Source: Nocardiopsis listeri NBRC 13360 (GTDB taxonomy: Bacteria > Actinomycetota > Actinomycetes > Streptosporangiales > Streptosporangiaceae). Taken from it: a stretch of 64,000 nucleotides of DNA. Shown in pieces: positions 44,204-52,910 of this stretch. Position numbers and translations under genes: made by a program. A model generated the notes under the pieces. It searched no databases and was not told the DNA's origin. It saw only the letters and a program-made list of their open reading frames with translations. The stretch lies in assembly GCF_001570765.1 (NCBI RefSeq), contig NZ_BCSH01000017.1, positions 1 to 64,000 on the forward strand, given 5' to 3'. The first letter of the stretch is position 1. Each line of letters opens with the position of its first letter.

Positions 44204-46363
44204 TCAGGCGAGTTCGGGTGGCAGGGCTCGGCCGTGGACCACGTGCAGTGAACTCACCGCTCGGGTCAGGGCCACGTACAGGCGGTTTGCTCCCCGTTCC
44301 TCGGCCTCGACGATGGCGGCGGGCTCGACCACCACCACGGCGTCGAACTCCAGGCCCTTGGCCAGGCTCGCGGGGACCGCGATCAGTCGGGCGTCGTCCA
44401 GACCGACCTCGCCCAACAAGGGCGCCTCCACCCCTTCGGCGGCCAGGGCCGACCTCAGTTCGGCGATCTGGCGGTCGGCGGCTACCAGCCCCACCGATCC
44501 CTCTCCCTTGAGCGCGGCGCGGCAGGCCTCCGCCACCGTGGGGGCCGGGTCCCCCGCGACCGGGGAGAGGCGCAGCGCTCCGGGTGATCGGCGCACCGCG
44601 GTCGGAGCCCCCAGCCCGGGGGCGATGGTGGGCAGCAGTCGGGCGGCGAAGTCGATGATCTGCGCGGGCACCCGGTAGCCACGGTCCAGCACGTGCAGGT
44701 GGCCGGTGGGTTTTCCCAGGTGTTCCAGGAGCGTCGACCAGTTCCGCGCGGCCGAAGGACTCGTGCCCTGGGCGATGTCACCGAGAACCGTGAGCGAGCC
44801 GGAACCGCTGCGTCGCGCGATCGCCCGGCACTGCATCGGGCTCAGGTCCTGGGCCTCGTCCACCACGACGTGCCCCATCCCGGAGGGGCGTTCGATCAGC
44901 GCCGCCGCTTCGTCCACCAGTGCCAGGTCCTCTTCCGACCATTTCGCGGACTTGGGGCCGCGCGGGTTGCCCGGTAGCCGCAGCAGGGCCTGTTCCTCGG
45001 CGGTGAGCAGGCCCTCCGCCGCGCGGGCCAGGCGTTCGGGGTCGGCGAGCAGCCCCAGCACCAGCTTCAGCGGATCGACCTTGGGCCACAGCGTGGTGAC
45101 CGCCGTACGGATCGCCGGGTCCCGGCGTACCCGTGTGTGCGTGCGGTCGTCGCAGGTCCGCCCCTCGGCCTCCATCTGGGTGAGGATCACGTGCGCCATG
45201 CGGTGCGAGAGCAGTTCACGCCCCGAACCGTAGGCCACCCCGCGTTCGGCGAGTTCGGTGACGAGCGGGCGCACGTCCTCCGGGTACAGCCGCCACCGGC
45301 GCGAGCCCCCGCGCACCATCACCGTCTCCTCCGGTTCGCGCAGGTGCGCCCACAGGTCGCGACGGAGCACCTCGGCCATGACCGCGGAACCCTTGACCCG
45401 CGCGACCTCCGGGGACTCCACCCGGCGGATCCATCCCTGAGGGTGCCCGGCCCGCTCGGGCAGGTCCCGGGTGAGCAGGTCGACGACGGTGGTCTGGTGG
45501 ACGTCCACCTCCCCGAGGGCGGGTAGGACGTCGCGGATGTAGGACAGGAAGGACCGGTTGGGCCCGATGATCGCCACTCCGGTTCGGGAGAGCCGTGCGC
45601 GCTCGGTGTAGAGCAGGTAGGCGATGCGGTGCAGGCCCACGACGGTCTTGCCGGTGCCGGGCGCGCCCTGGACGCACAGGGTGGTATCCAGCGGCGCTCG
45701 GACCAGGTCGTCCTGCTCGGGCTGGATGGTGGCGACGATGTCGCGCATGGGTCCGGTGCGCGGCCGTTCGATCTCCGTGCTGAGGAGCTCGCTGGTGGGG
45801 GCCGGTGCGTCCGGGTCGACCAGGAGGTCCTCGTCCTCGAAGGCGGTGAGGAGCGTCCGGGGCTCACCGTCGGCGTCGGCCGTGGTGGTGAACCCGTAGC
45901 GGCGCCGGGTGCGCACCAGCATCCGGTCCGCGGGCGAGGCCCGGTAGTAGGCGATGCTGATGGGCGCGCGCCAGTCCAGGACCATGGGACGGCCGTCGGC
46001 GTCGTACACGTGGCGTCGGCCGATGTGGATCCGGTCGGGCTCGTCGGCGGCGCGGGGTCCGGCCTCGTCCTCTTCGTCCTCCTCCAGGAAGACGGTGCCG
46101 TGGTCGAAGTCCAGGCGCCCGAAGTACAGGGGCGCGTCGGGGATGTCGGTCAACTCCGCGAGTCGACGCTCACGGCCGCGGCGCAGGGCGGCGTCGGTGA
46201 CCTTGTCCTTGACCACGTCACCGAAGAGCAGTTCGGTGGCGTCGACGTGCTCGCGCATGCGGTCCAGGGCGGCGCGTGCCGCGGCGAGGTGACGGCGTTC
46301 GGACGCGAGTTCGGGGTCGGGTTCGGACTCGGCGGGCATGGTCGTGGGATCGGTCGTGGTCAT
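44204..46363 (-). CDS. HelD/HelR-type RNA polymerase-recycling ATPase
   Basis: This 719-residue UvrD-like superfamily 1 protein has the HelD layout: a charged N-terminal coiled region (SERRHLAAARAALDRMREH), Walker A GAPGTGKT (233-240), a 1B-type insertion domain, Walker B VVVDEAQDLSP, GDIAQGTSPSA and VALTRAVSSLHVVH. HelD proteins remove stalled RNA polymerase from DNA. The HelR subtype in Streptomyces also displaces rifamycin from polymerase. ATG at 46363 follows AGAGGT. It stands alone. A helicase acting on nucleic acid is the less likely alternative. Confidence 0.9.
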   Translation of the reverse strand: MTTTDPTTMPAESEPDPELASERRHLAAARAALDRMREHVDATELLFGDVVKDKVTDAALRRGRERRLAELTDIPDAPLYFGRLDFDHGTVFLEEDEEDEAGPRAADEPDRIHIGRRHVYDADGRPMVLDWRAPISIAYYRASPADRMLVRTRRRYGFTTTADADGEPRTLLTAFEDEDLLVDPDAPAPTSELLSTEIERPRTGPMRDIVATIQPEQDDLVRAPLDTTLCVQGAPGTGKTVVGLHRIAYLLYTERARLSRTGVAIIGPNRSFLSYIRDVLPALGEVDVHQTTVVDLLTRDLPERAGHPQGWIRRVESPEVARVKGSAVMAEVLRRDLWAHLREPEETVMVRGGSRRWRLYPEDVRPLVTELAERGVAYGSGRELLSHRMAHVILTQMEAEGRTCDDRTHTRVRRDPAIRTAVTTLWPKVDPLKLVLGLLADPERLARAAEGLLTAEEQALLRLPGNPRGPKSAKWSEEDLALVDEAAALIERPSGMGHVVVDEAQDLSPMQCRAIARRSGSGSLTVLGDIAQGTSPSAARNWSTLLEHLGKPTGHLHVLDRGYRVPAQIIDFAARLLPTIAPGLGAPTAVRRSPGALRLSPVAGDPAPTVAEACRAALKGEGSVGLVAADRQIAELRSALAAEGVEAPLLGEVGLDDARLIAVPASLAKGLEFDAVVVVEPAAIVEAEERGANRLYVALTRAVSSLHVVHGRALPPELA

Positions 46364-46561
46364 GGGCGGACCTCTGGTCGGCGGGACAGGACGCGGCTTC
46401 GCGCGTGCGCGGGGTCCCGCCCCGGTCACCGATGAGGTCCGGTTCGTTCCGATCCATTGAGCGCGCACAGACGACCCCGTGGGGTTGCGAGGCCGAACGG
46501 TCCAATCTACCCGAACGGGCGGACCCCGCCCTTTTACGCAGCCTTTGGCCGGTTTCGTCCC

Positions 46562-47506
46562 TCAGGTCTTGCGCAGGCGAACCCGACTGACGCGGTGGTC
46601 CTCGCCTTTGAACAGCACGAGCGTGGCGCGGCCACGGGTCGGGCGGATGTTCTCCAGGAGGTTCACCTCGTTGACGGTGCGCCAGGTGTTGGCCGCGAAA
46701 TCCATGGCCTCGTCCTCGCCGATGGTGGTGGCCATGTGGTGGAAGTAGGAGCGCGGGTCGGAGAAGGCGGTCCGGCGCAGTTCCCGGAACCGGTCCAGGT
46801 ACCAGTTGCGGACGTTCTCCGCCTTGGCGTCGACGTAGATGGAGTAGTCGAAGAAGTCGGCGACGGCCAGGCGCCCGGCGGTGGCGGGCTGTAGGACGTT
46901 GATGCCCTCCACGATGAGGATGTCGGGCCGGTGCACCGTCTGGCGCTCGCCGGGCACCACGTCGTAGTGCAGGTGGGAGTACACCGGAATGTCGAGGCGC
47001 TCGGCGCCGGCCTTCATCTCCGAGACGAACCTGACCAGGGCACGCCGGTCGTAGCTCTCCGGGAACCCTTTTCGCCGCATGAGTCCGCGGGACTGCAGGA
47101 CGGAGTTGGGGTACAGGAAGTTGTCGGTGCTGACCAGCTCGACGTCGGGATGGTTGGGCCACTGGGCGAGCAGGGAGCGCAGGAGCCGCGCGGTGGTGGA
47201 CTTGCCCACGGCCACGCTTCCGGCGACCCCGATGATGAACGGGGCCGGGCGATCGGACTCGCCGAGGAACGCGCGCACCGCCGCGTGCCGCTGTTGGGTG
47301 GCGCCGACGTACAGGTTGAGCAACCTGGACAGGGGCAGGTAGATGTCGCGCACCTCCTCGAGGGAGGTGGGGTCGTTGGTCCCGCGAAGCTCGTTGAGGT
47401 CGGCTTCGGTCAGGGACAGGGGCGTGGAGGCGCGGAGCGCGGCCCAGGCCGGGCGGTCCAACTCCACGTACGGTGAGGAGAAGCCGTTCTTCGTCACGTG
47501 AGACAC
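46562..47506 (-). CDS. coaA: Type I pantothenate kinase
   Basis: This enzyme of about 314 residues phosphorylates pantothenate as the first and controlling step of coenzyme A synthesis. The P-loop [12 protein letters not shown] (93-104) and [33 protein letters not shown] and [11 protein letters not shown] are typical of CoaA. GTG at 47506 is preferred behind AGGGTGG; GTG at 47497 is close and possible. It is divergent from glmS. Confidence 0.95.
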   Translation of the reverse strand: MSHVTKNGFSSPYVELDRPAWAALRASTPLSLTEADLNELRGTNDPTSLEEVRDIYLPLSRLLNLYVGATQQRHAAVRAFLGESDRPAPFIIGVAGSVAVGKSTTARLLRSLLAQWPNHPDVELVSTDNFLYPNSVLQSRGLMRRKGFPESYDRRALVRFVSEMKAGAERLDIPVYSHLHYDVVPGERQTVHRPDILIVEGINVLQPATAGRLAVADFFDYSIYVDAKAENVRNWYLDRFRELRRTAFSDPRSYFHHMATTIGEDEAMDFAANTWRTVNEVNLLENIRPTRGRATLVLFKGEDHRVSRVRLRKT

Positions 47507-47710
47507 GGTTGACCACCCTAGAGCAGCCGCTCCGCCGTCCCGGGCGGCCGGCCCCCTCATTGGCCGACCTGGTGCGTGATCGTTCCCGAAACCACACGTT
47601 CACCACGCCGACTCCGAAGGTTTTTTGTCCTGATTCGGACGGAGTGGAACCGGTTCCACTCGCGGACCAGACCAGTCCTCCCACCTGCGCGATCCATCCC
47701 GCATACACCA

Positions 47711-47726
47711 AATGGTCTATACCGCG
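47711..47726 (+). promoter_or_regulatory. DasR-like operator 1 upstream of glmS
   Basis: AATGGTCTATACCGCG matches the DasR consensus at 12 of 16 positions including the whole TGGTCTA core. It lies 75 nt before the glmS ATG. Confidence 0.5.
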
Positions 47727-47742
47727 ACCTGCGAAAACAGCG

Positions 47743-47758
47743 AGTGGTATGGACCTCT
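47743..47758 (+). promoter_or_regulatory. DasR-like operator 2 upstream of glmS
   Basis: AGTGGTATGGACCTCT matches the consensus at 13 of 16 positions. It starts 32 nt after operator 1, three helical turns, which suits cooperative binding. A further dyad CTGGT-CGA-ACCAG is at 47761-47773, over the expected -35 position. Confidence 0.5.
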
Positions 47759-47787
47759 CACTGGTCGAACCAGCGCACCTTTTCACT

Positions 47788-47793
47788 TACGCT
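47788..47793 (+). promoter_or_regulatory. Candidate -10 box of glmS (leaderless)
   Basis: TACGCT ends 7 nt before the ATG at 47801 and there is no ribosome site, so glmS is probably transcribed from its start codon. The CTGGTCGAACCAG dyad overlaps the -35 position. Confidence 0.5.
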
Positions 47794-47800
47794 GGCGGCC

Positions 47801-49654
47801 ATGTGCGGAATCGTTGGCTACGTCGGGCCGCAACCGGCGCTCGAGGTCGTTGTGAACGGCCTTGCGAGGTTGGAGTACCGCGGATATGACTCCGCGGGTG
47901 TCGCCGTGCTGGGCGAGGGCGCCCTGCACACGGACAAGCGAGCCGGTAAGCTCGCCAACCTGCGTCAGGCCCTTGAAGAACGACCCATCTCCGGAGACGG
48001 CGCCGGGATCGGGCACACCCGTTGGGCCACCCATGGGGCCCCCAACGACGTGAACGCCCACCCCCACGTCGACAACGACAACCGGGTCGCGATCGTCCAC
48101 AACGGCATCATCGAGAACTTCGCCGCCCTCCGGCTGGAGCTGGAGGAGCAGGGCTGCAAGTTCCTGTCCGAGACCGACACCGAGGTCGCCTCCCACCTGC
48201 TCAGCACCACGCTGGCGAGCCGGGGCGACGGTGACCTGGCCGGCGCCATGCGCGACGTCTGCAAGCGTCTGGAGGGCGCCTTCACCCTGGTCGCGGTCTC
48301 CACCGACGACCCCGACCTGGTCGTCGCGGCCCGCCGCAACTCCCCGCTGGTCGTCGGCCGCGGAGAGGGCGAGAACTTCCTGGCCAGCGACGTGGCGGCG
48401 TTCATCGCCCACACCCGCGAGGCCGTGGAACTGGGCCAGGACCAGGTCGTGGAACTGCGCGCCGACTCCGTGGTCGTCACCGACTACGATGGCGAACCCG
48501 TGGACGTCAACGAGTACCACGTGGACTGGGACGCCTCCGCCGCCGAGAAGGACGGCTACGACTACTTCATGCTCAAGGAGATCGTCGAGCAGCCGCGCGC
48601 GGTGGCCGACACCCTCCTGGGCCGGGTGACCGTCGACGGCCAGCTCACCCTGGACGAGATGCGGCTGAGCCCCGCCGACCTGCGCGGCGTCGAGAAGATC
48701 GTCATCATCGCCTGTGGTACCTCCTACCACGCGGGTCTGATCGCCAAGTACGCCGTCGAGCACTGGTGCCGGATCCCCTGCGAGGTGGAGGTCGCCAGCG
48801 AGTTCCGCTACCGCGACCCGATCCTGGACCAGCAGACCCTGGTCATCGCCATCTCCCAGTCCGGCGAGAGCATGGACACCCTGATGGCGGTCCGTTACGC
48901 CCGGGAGCAGCGCGCCAAGGTCCTGGCGATCTGCAACGTCAACGGGTCCACCATCCCGCGCGAATCCGACGGTGTGCTGTACACGCACGCCGGTCCGGAG
49001 GTCGGGGTGGCCGCCACCAAGACCTTCCTCACCCAGCTGGCCGCCTGCTACCTGATCGGTCTCTACCTGGCGCAGGTCCGCGGGATGAAGTTCGGCGACG
49101 AGATCAACGCCGTCATCGCCCAGCTGGCCACCATGCCCGAGCAGATCGAGAAGGTCCTGGACACCATCCAGCCGGTCCGTGAGCTGGCCCATTCGTTGGC
49201 CGACGCGGACACGGTCCTGTTCCTGGGCCGCCACGTGGGCTACCCCGTGGCGATGGAGGGTGCGCTCAAGCTCAAGGAACTGGCGTACATGCACGCCGAG
49301 GCGTTCGCCGCCGGTGAGCTCAAGCACGGCCCGATCGCGCTGATCGAGGAGGGTCTGCCGGTCGTCGTGGTGGTCCCCTCCCCCAAGGGCCGCAGCGTGC
49401 TGCACGACAAGATCGTGTCGAACATCCAGGAGGTGCGCGCCCGTGGCGCCCGCACCATCGTGATCGCCGAGGAGGGCGACGAGTCGGTCCGACCGTACTC
49501 GGACGTGCTCATCGAGATCCCGGCGGTGCCGACCCTGCTGCAGCCGATCGTCTCGACGATCCCGATGCAGGTGTTCGCCTGTGAGCTGGCCCTGGCCAAG
49601 GGCAACGACGTCGACCAGCCGCGCAACCTCGCCAAGAGCGTGACCGTGGAGTAG
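47801..49654 (+). CDS. glmS: Glutamine--fructose-6-phosphate aminotransferase
   Basis: This 617-residue enzyme makes glucosamine-6-phosphate from fructose-6-phosphate and glutamine, the first step to UDP-GlcNAc and peptidoglycan. The catalytic Cys2 is exposed after removal of Met (MCGIVGYVG). The glutaminase domain has GHTRWATHG, and the isomerase half has two SIS domains (CGTSYHAG, SQSGESMDT) and ends LAKSVTVE. The ATG at 47801 is fixed by the need for Cys2. Two or three DasR-like sites precede it. Confidence 0.98.
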   Translation: MCGIVGYVGPQPALEVVVNGLARLEYRGYDSAGVAVLGEGALHTDKRAGKLANLRQALEERPISGDGAGIGHTRWATHGAPNDVNAHPHVDNDNRVAIVHNGIIENFAALRLELEEQGCKFLSETDTEVASHLLSTTLASRGDGDLAGAMRDVCKRLEGAFTLVAVSTDDPDLVVAARRNSPLVVGRGEGENFLASDVAAFIAHTREAVELGQDQVVELRADSVVVTDYDGEPVDVNEYHVDWDASAAEKDGYDYFMLKEIVEQPRAVADTLLGRVTVDGQLTLDEMRLSPADLRGVEKIVIIACGTSYHAGLIAKYAVEHWCRIPCEVEVASEFRYRDPILDQQTLVIAISQSGESMDTLMAVRYAREQRAKVLAICNVNGSTIPRESDGVLYTHAGPEVGVAATKTFLTQLAACYLIGLYLAQVRGMKFGDEINAVIAQLATMPEQIEKVLDTIQPVRELAHSLADADTVLFLGRHVGYPVAMEGALKLKELAYMHAEAFAAGELKHGPIALIEEGLPVVVVVPSPKGRSVLHDKIVSNIQEVRARGARTIVIAEEGDESVRPYSDVLIEIPAVPTLLQPIVSTIPMQVFACELALAKGNDVDQPRNLAKSVTVE

Positions 49655-49666
49655 GAACGTCCCTCG

Positions 49667-49710
49667 CGGGGCGTGTCGAACGGGGGTGCTCCCCCGGGCG
49701 GTGCGCCCCG
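49667..49710 (+). terminator. Possible terminator of glmS
   Basis: An outer 7-bp stem (49667-49673 with 49704-49710) encloses an inner 6-bp stem (49681-49686 with 49691-49696), 12 nt after the stop. Confidence 0.45.
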
Positions 49711-49727
49711 TCCCTTTCGGGTACCGC

Positions 49728-50087
49728 TCAGTGGGCCGCCCGTGTGGCGTGGGTGGCGCGGGCCGCCGGGACGTCCGGATGGGTCGGCAGCACGGAGCGC
49801 AGTTCGAGTACGTCGAGGATCCGGTGGAGCTGGCGGGGAGCACTCGCGATCAGCAGGTGCCGCTGGCGGCCGGAGGCCAGGCGGGCCGCTCCGATGAGGA
49901 CGTTGACCCCGGAGGCGTCGATGAAGCCGACGTCGGACAGGTCGACGATCGCGCACGCCTCCAGAACGGCGGCGCTCAGCCGGGAGTAGGCCTCCTCGGC
50001 GGTGGCGATGTCGATCTCGCCATCCAAGCGCACGATGGTCGTGCCATCGCAGGGGAAGTGCTCACGGTCGGGGTCCAGTACGGCCAC
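49728..50087 (-). CDS. STAS-domain anti-sigma factor antagonist
   Basis: This 119-residue protein has the STAS fold: TTIVRLDGEIDIATAEEA, VDLSDVGFIDASGVNVLIGAARLA. The Ser in the DASG loop is the site that partner kinases phosphorylate. It would release a sigma factor by binding its anti-sigma kinase. The HATPase protein encoded 180 nt upstream on the same strand is a likely partner class, although pairing is not proven. Confidence 0.93.
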   Translation of the reverse strand: MAVLDPDREHFPCDGTTIVRLDGEIDIATAEEAYSRLSAAVLEACAIVDLSDVGFIDASGVNVLIGAARLASGRQRHLLIASAPRQLHRILDVLELRSVLPTHPDVPAARATHATRAAH

Positions 50088-50266
50088 GCCTCACTCCCAC
50101 GGTTCGGGGTCTGTGGGGTTGTTCGTCTACCGCTGCCGGTCGAATACCGACATGCGTTGACAGCCAGCCTACTCGCCCAGAGGAGTCGTAACCGCTCTCC
50201 CGCGGTCCCGTCCGCTTTTTGCGGTCCGGAGCGCGCCCGGGAGATGCCCGATGATGCCTTTCGAGG

Positions 50267-50797
50267 TCAGAAGGGGTCCGGGCCGCACTCCGCCCAGACG
50301 ACCTTTCCGTGTCCGGCGATGGGATTCCATCCCCATTCACGTGCGAAGGCGGCGACGAGGCCGAGGCCACGGCCGGATTCGGCGAATTGATGCGCGGAGA
50401 CCCGCATCGGCCCTCGTGCTTCGGGGTCGGCGACCATGCAGACCACGGCGTCGACGGAGGGCAGCGGTCGGAGTTGGAGCAGGACACGGGTGTCCTCGGG
50501 GACGCGCCTGGAGACGGCGTGGCGACAGGAGTTGCCGACGAGTTCGGAGACGATCAGGCAGAGGTTCTCGGTGACCTCGGACATCCCCCACTCGTTCAGG
50601 CACTTGACGGCGAATCGTCGGGCCGCGCCGACCGAGGTGGGCACCGCGGCGTAGGCGTGCGCGGCCACGCCCAGCCCGAGCGTGCCCTGTCCGATCCTCA
50701 GGTCGCCGAGCCCGACGTCCCACCGTCCCCGCGGTAGTGCCGGGTGGCCCCAGGATGCCCTGGTATGCAGCTCCGAGGGCATCAGCTCTGCGTTCAT
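50267..50797 (-). CDS. AbaA-like HATPase regulatory protein
   Basis: This protein of about 176 residues has the GHKL ATPase fold of anti-sigma kinases (RsbW type): N-box ENLCLIVSELVGNSCRHAVSRR, G1 region CMVADPEARGP and G2 SGRGLGLVAAFAREWGW. The start at 50797 follows GAGGA. It is divergent from a WhiJ-like regulator. The arrangement HATPase, XRE/DUF5753 and DUF397 corresponds to the AbaA-WhiJ-BldB-like clusters of sporulating actinomycetes. Kinase activity is not assured, since many members have lost it. Confidence 0.88.
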   Translation of the reverse strand: MNAELMPSELHTRASWGHPALPRGRWDVGLGDLRIGQGTLGLGVAAHAYAAVPTSVGAARRFAVKCLNEWGMSEVTENLCLIVSELVGNSCRHAVSRRVPEDTRVLLQLRPLPSVDAVVCMVADPEARGPMRVSAHQFAESGRGLGLVAAFAREWGWNPIAGHGKVVWAECGPDPF

Positions 50798-50875
50798 CAC
50801 TGTCCTCACGGGTGATGTCGGTTCGCGAGTCCGCTTCCACAGTGTCCTGCGTGTCGCTTACAGACGTAAGACACA

Positions 50876-50887
50876 GATGCACGTGCA
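50876..50887. promoter_or_regulatory. TGCACGTGCA motif, copy 1
   Basis: GATGCACGTGCA lies between the AbaA-like and WhiJ-like genes, and the identical 12 bases occur at 52216-52227 ahead of the DUF397 gene. The palindromic core and the two positions make it a candidate operator of the WhiJ-like protein. Confidence 0.5.
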
Positions 50888-51083
50888 GATCAACGTTCGG
50901 CAACCCTATAGGAAGCTTCGCTCCTATTGGTAGGGGCCTGGCGAAGAATTCACCTTCATCGCCGTTGATTCGTAGTACGGGACCTTGGTCCCGCCCCGAA
51001 TCCACGTCGATACCTGTCGAGGCGAGAACAGCATCGGTATACTGAGCGGTCGCTCGCGCCAATACCACTCCTAGGGAGGCGAA

Positions 51084-52010
51084 GTGGTAGCCGACCCCGT
51101 CGAGAACCACCAGGCCACACAGGATTTCCTGGCCAATTCCAGTGGTGGGCCCACAGTGCTGCGCATTCTGTTGGGCACCCAGCTCAGACGGCTGCGCCAG
51201 GAGAAGGAAATTTCCCGGCACGACGCCGGATACGCCATCCGCGCGTCCCACGCCAAGATCAGCCGAATGGAACTCGGTCAGGTCAGTTTCAAGCGTCGTG
51301 ACGTCGACGACCTGCTGAAACTCTACGGAGTGGACGAGCGTGAGCAGCGCGAGGCCCTGCTGGGGCTGATTTCCAGCGCCAACGCCCAGGGGTGGTGGCA
51401 CAAGTACGGTGACGTGCTGCCCCACTGGTTCGGGGTCTACGTCGGCCTGGAGGAGGCCGCTTCGGTGATCCGTACCTTCGAGGTGCAGTTCGTCCCCGGG
51501 CTGTTGCAGACCGAGGGGTACGCGCGCTCGGTCATCCGCCTCTCCCGCACGGCCACCTCCGACGACGACGTGAACAGTCGCGTGAGGATGCGCATGCATC
51601 GGCAGCGTCGTTTGTCCGATGGACCCGACGCGGAGATCCCCGCCCCGCGGCTGTGGGCGGTGATCGACGAGGCGGTCCTGCACCGGCCCTACGGCGACTC
51701 GAAGGTGATGCGCGAGCAGATCGAACACCTCATCGAGATGGCCCGGCGGCCCAACATCACCATTCAGATCGCCACGTTCGACATGGGCGGTCACCCCGCG
51801 GCGGGCGGTCCGTTCAGCATCATGCGCTTCCCCACGCCGCAGCTGCCCGACGTGGTGTACCTGGAACAGCTGAACAGCGCGCTGTACTTCGACAAGTACG
51901 ACGACACGAGCGGCTACGCCCAGACCATGGACCACCTCGCCACCCAGGCCCCGCTGCCCTCGCAGACCGAGGGCATCCTCAAAGGCTTCCTGGAGCGCTA
52001 CGGCGACTGA
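51084..52010 (+). CDS. WhiJ-like regulator (XRE HTH plus DUF5753)
   Basis: This 308-residue protein has an N-terminal helix-turn-helix domain (LGTQLRRLRQEKEISRHDAGYAI, HAKISRMELGQ) and a long DUF5753 domain with the RTFEVQFVPGLLQTEGYARSVI and MRFPTPQLPDVVYLEQL stretches. Such proteins (WhiJ, Scr1-type) pair with small DUF397 proteins, sometimes as toxin-antitoxin-like sets, and affect sporulation. GTG at 51084 follows GGGAGG. The divergent HATPase and downstream DUF397 genes complete the trio. Confidence 0.95.
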   Translation: MVADPVENHQATQDFLANSSGGPTVLRILLGTQLRRLRQEKEISRHDAGYAIRASHAKISRMELGQVSFKRRDVDDLLKLYGVDEREQREALLGLISSANAQGWWHKYGDVLPHWFGVYVGLEEAASVIRTFEVQFVPGLLQTEGYARSVIRLSRTATSDDDVNSRVRMRMHRQRRLSDGPDAEIPAPRLWAVIDEAVLHRPYGDSKVMREQIEHLIEMARRPNITIQIATFDMGGHPAAGGPFSIMRFPTPQLPDVVYLEQLNSALYFDKYDDTSGYAQTMDHLATQAPLPSQTEGILKGFLERYGD

Positions 52011-52383
52011 CCACCACCTTCCCCCGCTTCCCCGCCGCCCCGGACACCTCACGCCCGGGGCTTCGTTCTTTCGCCGTGTGTCCTACTTCGGCCACGAGTG
52101 AAGAACGATCCGAAAACGGCGAACCATCTACGCCCACCACGCGTTAGGCCTGACATGCGGTTCCTCCACCGGGGTTCTCTGCGCGGGCCCATGAGTGTTT
52201 GCCGATGCAATCACGGATGCACGTGCATGCACTACGCTTTGGCCTCGCAAGGGGACATCAGGACCATCCGGTGGCGCGGCCGACCCGATCGGCGGGACCG
52301 TGGCGGCCCGATCCGACGAGTGCGGCGCGCTGGAGCCGCGTGTGGACCACCCGCGAGTCCCCCGAAGTTCCAGGAGGTTGAGG
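52011..52383. other. Spacer ahead of the DUF397 gene
   Basis: No gene is supported. It probably carries the promoter of the DUF397 gene, with a perfect palindrome ATGCACGTGCAT at 52217-52228 that shares 12 identical bases with the region upstream of the WhiJ-like gene. Confidence 0.5.
52216..52228. promoter_or_regulatory. TGCACGTGCA motif, copy 2
   Basis: GATGCACGTGCAT contains a 12-bp perfect palindrome, about 155 nt before the DUF397 start. It repeats the motif at 50876-50887. Confidence 0.5.
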
Positions 52384-52617
52384 ATGTATCCGATCTACAA
52401 CGGCGTTCCCGCGGACCGGCTATGGGTCGATTGGACCAAGAGCAGCTGGAGCAACCCGGACGGGAACTGCGTAGAGGTCGCCACCCTCCCCGACGGCGAC
52501 ATCGCCGTACGGAACTCCCGAGATCCCGAGGGGCCGGCCCTCGTCTACACCCCCGAGGAGATCAAGGCCTTCGTCCGAGGCGCCAAGACCGGTGACTTCG
52601 ACGCCCTCTTGAGCTGA
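52384..52617 (+). CDS. DUF397 protein
   Basis: This 77-residue protein has the DUF397 pattern WTKSSWSNPDGNCVEVATLPDGDIAVRNSRDPEGPALVYTPEE-like core, split here as WTKSSWSNPDGNCVEV and IAVRNSRDPEGP, ending in a FVRGAKTGDFD tail. DUF397 proteins are the small partners of WhiJ/Scr1-type regulators, and BldB belongs to the wider group. CAGGAGG precedes the ATG at 52384. Confidence 0.95.
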   Translation: MYPIYNGVPADRLWVDWTKSSWSNPDGNCVEVATLPDGDIAVRNSRDPEGPALVYTPEEIKAFVRGAKTGDFDALLS

Positions 52618-52745
52618 CCCTCGCCCCCGCCCCGGGCACCCTCACCCCCCAGGAAGAGCCAGCCCGGGAACGTGTGTACGTCGAGGTCCGCGTGGTCCAC
52701 TCCCGTGCCGCGCGGGCCGACATCCGTCCACGGCGTACACACGAA

Positions 52746-52779
52746 CGGAGCCCGGCACCAAACCAGGTGCCGGGCTCCG
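52746..52779 (+). terminator. Terminator after the DUF397 gene
   Basis: A perfect 14-bp stem (52746-52759 with 52766-52779, 6-nt loop) followed by TCTGTTC ends the plus-strand unit. Confidence 0.8.
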
Positions 52780-52808
52780 TCTGTTCATGGGAAGTCGTTC
52801 GGGTTCGT

Positions 52809-52843
52809 GGTGAGGTCGGCGGTAAGGGACCGCCGACCTCACC
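52809..52843 (-). terminator. Terminator of the KamA-family gene
   Basis: A perfect 14-bp stem (52809-52822 with 52830-52843, 7-nt loop) lies 67 nt beyond the stop of the minus-strand gene at 52911. Confidence 0.7.
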
Positions 52844-52910
52844 CGGTCCCGTCCGCCCTAAGGGGTGGGCCGACGGGGTCGCGTGAACCTCCCGCGTCCG
52901 GCGTTCCGTG

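Noticed and set aside
46480-46493. Rifamycin-associated element upstream of the HelD/HelR-type gene
   Set aside because: GGGGTTGCGAGGCC shares only part of the 19-bp element and lacks its central spacing. I keep it as a loose similarity only.
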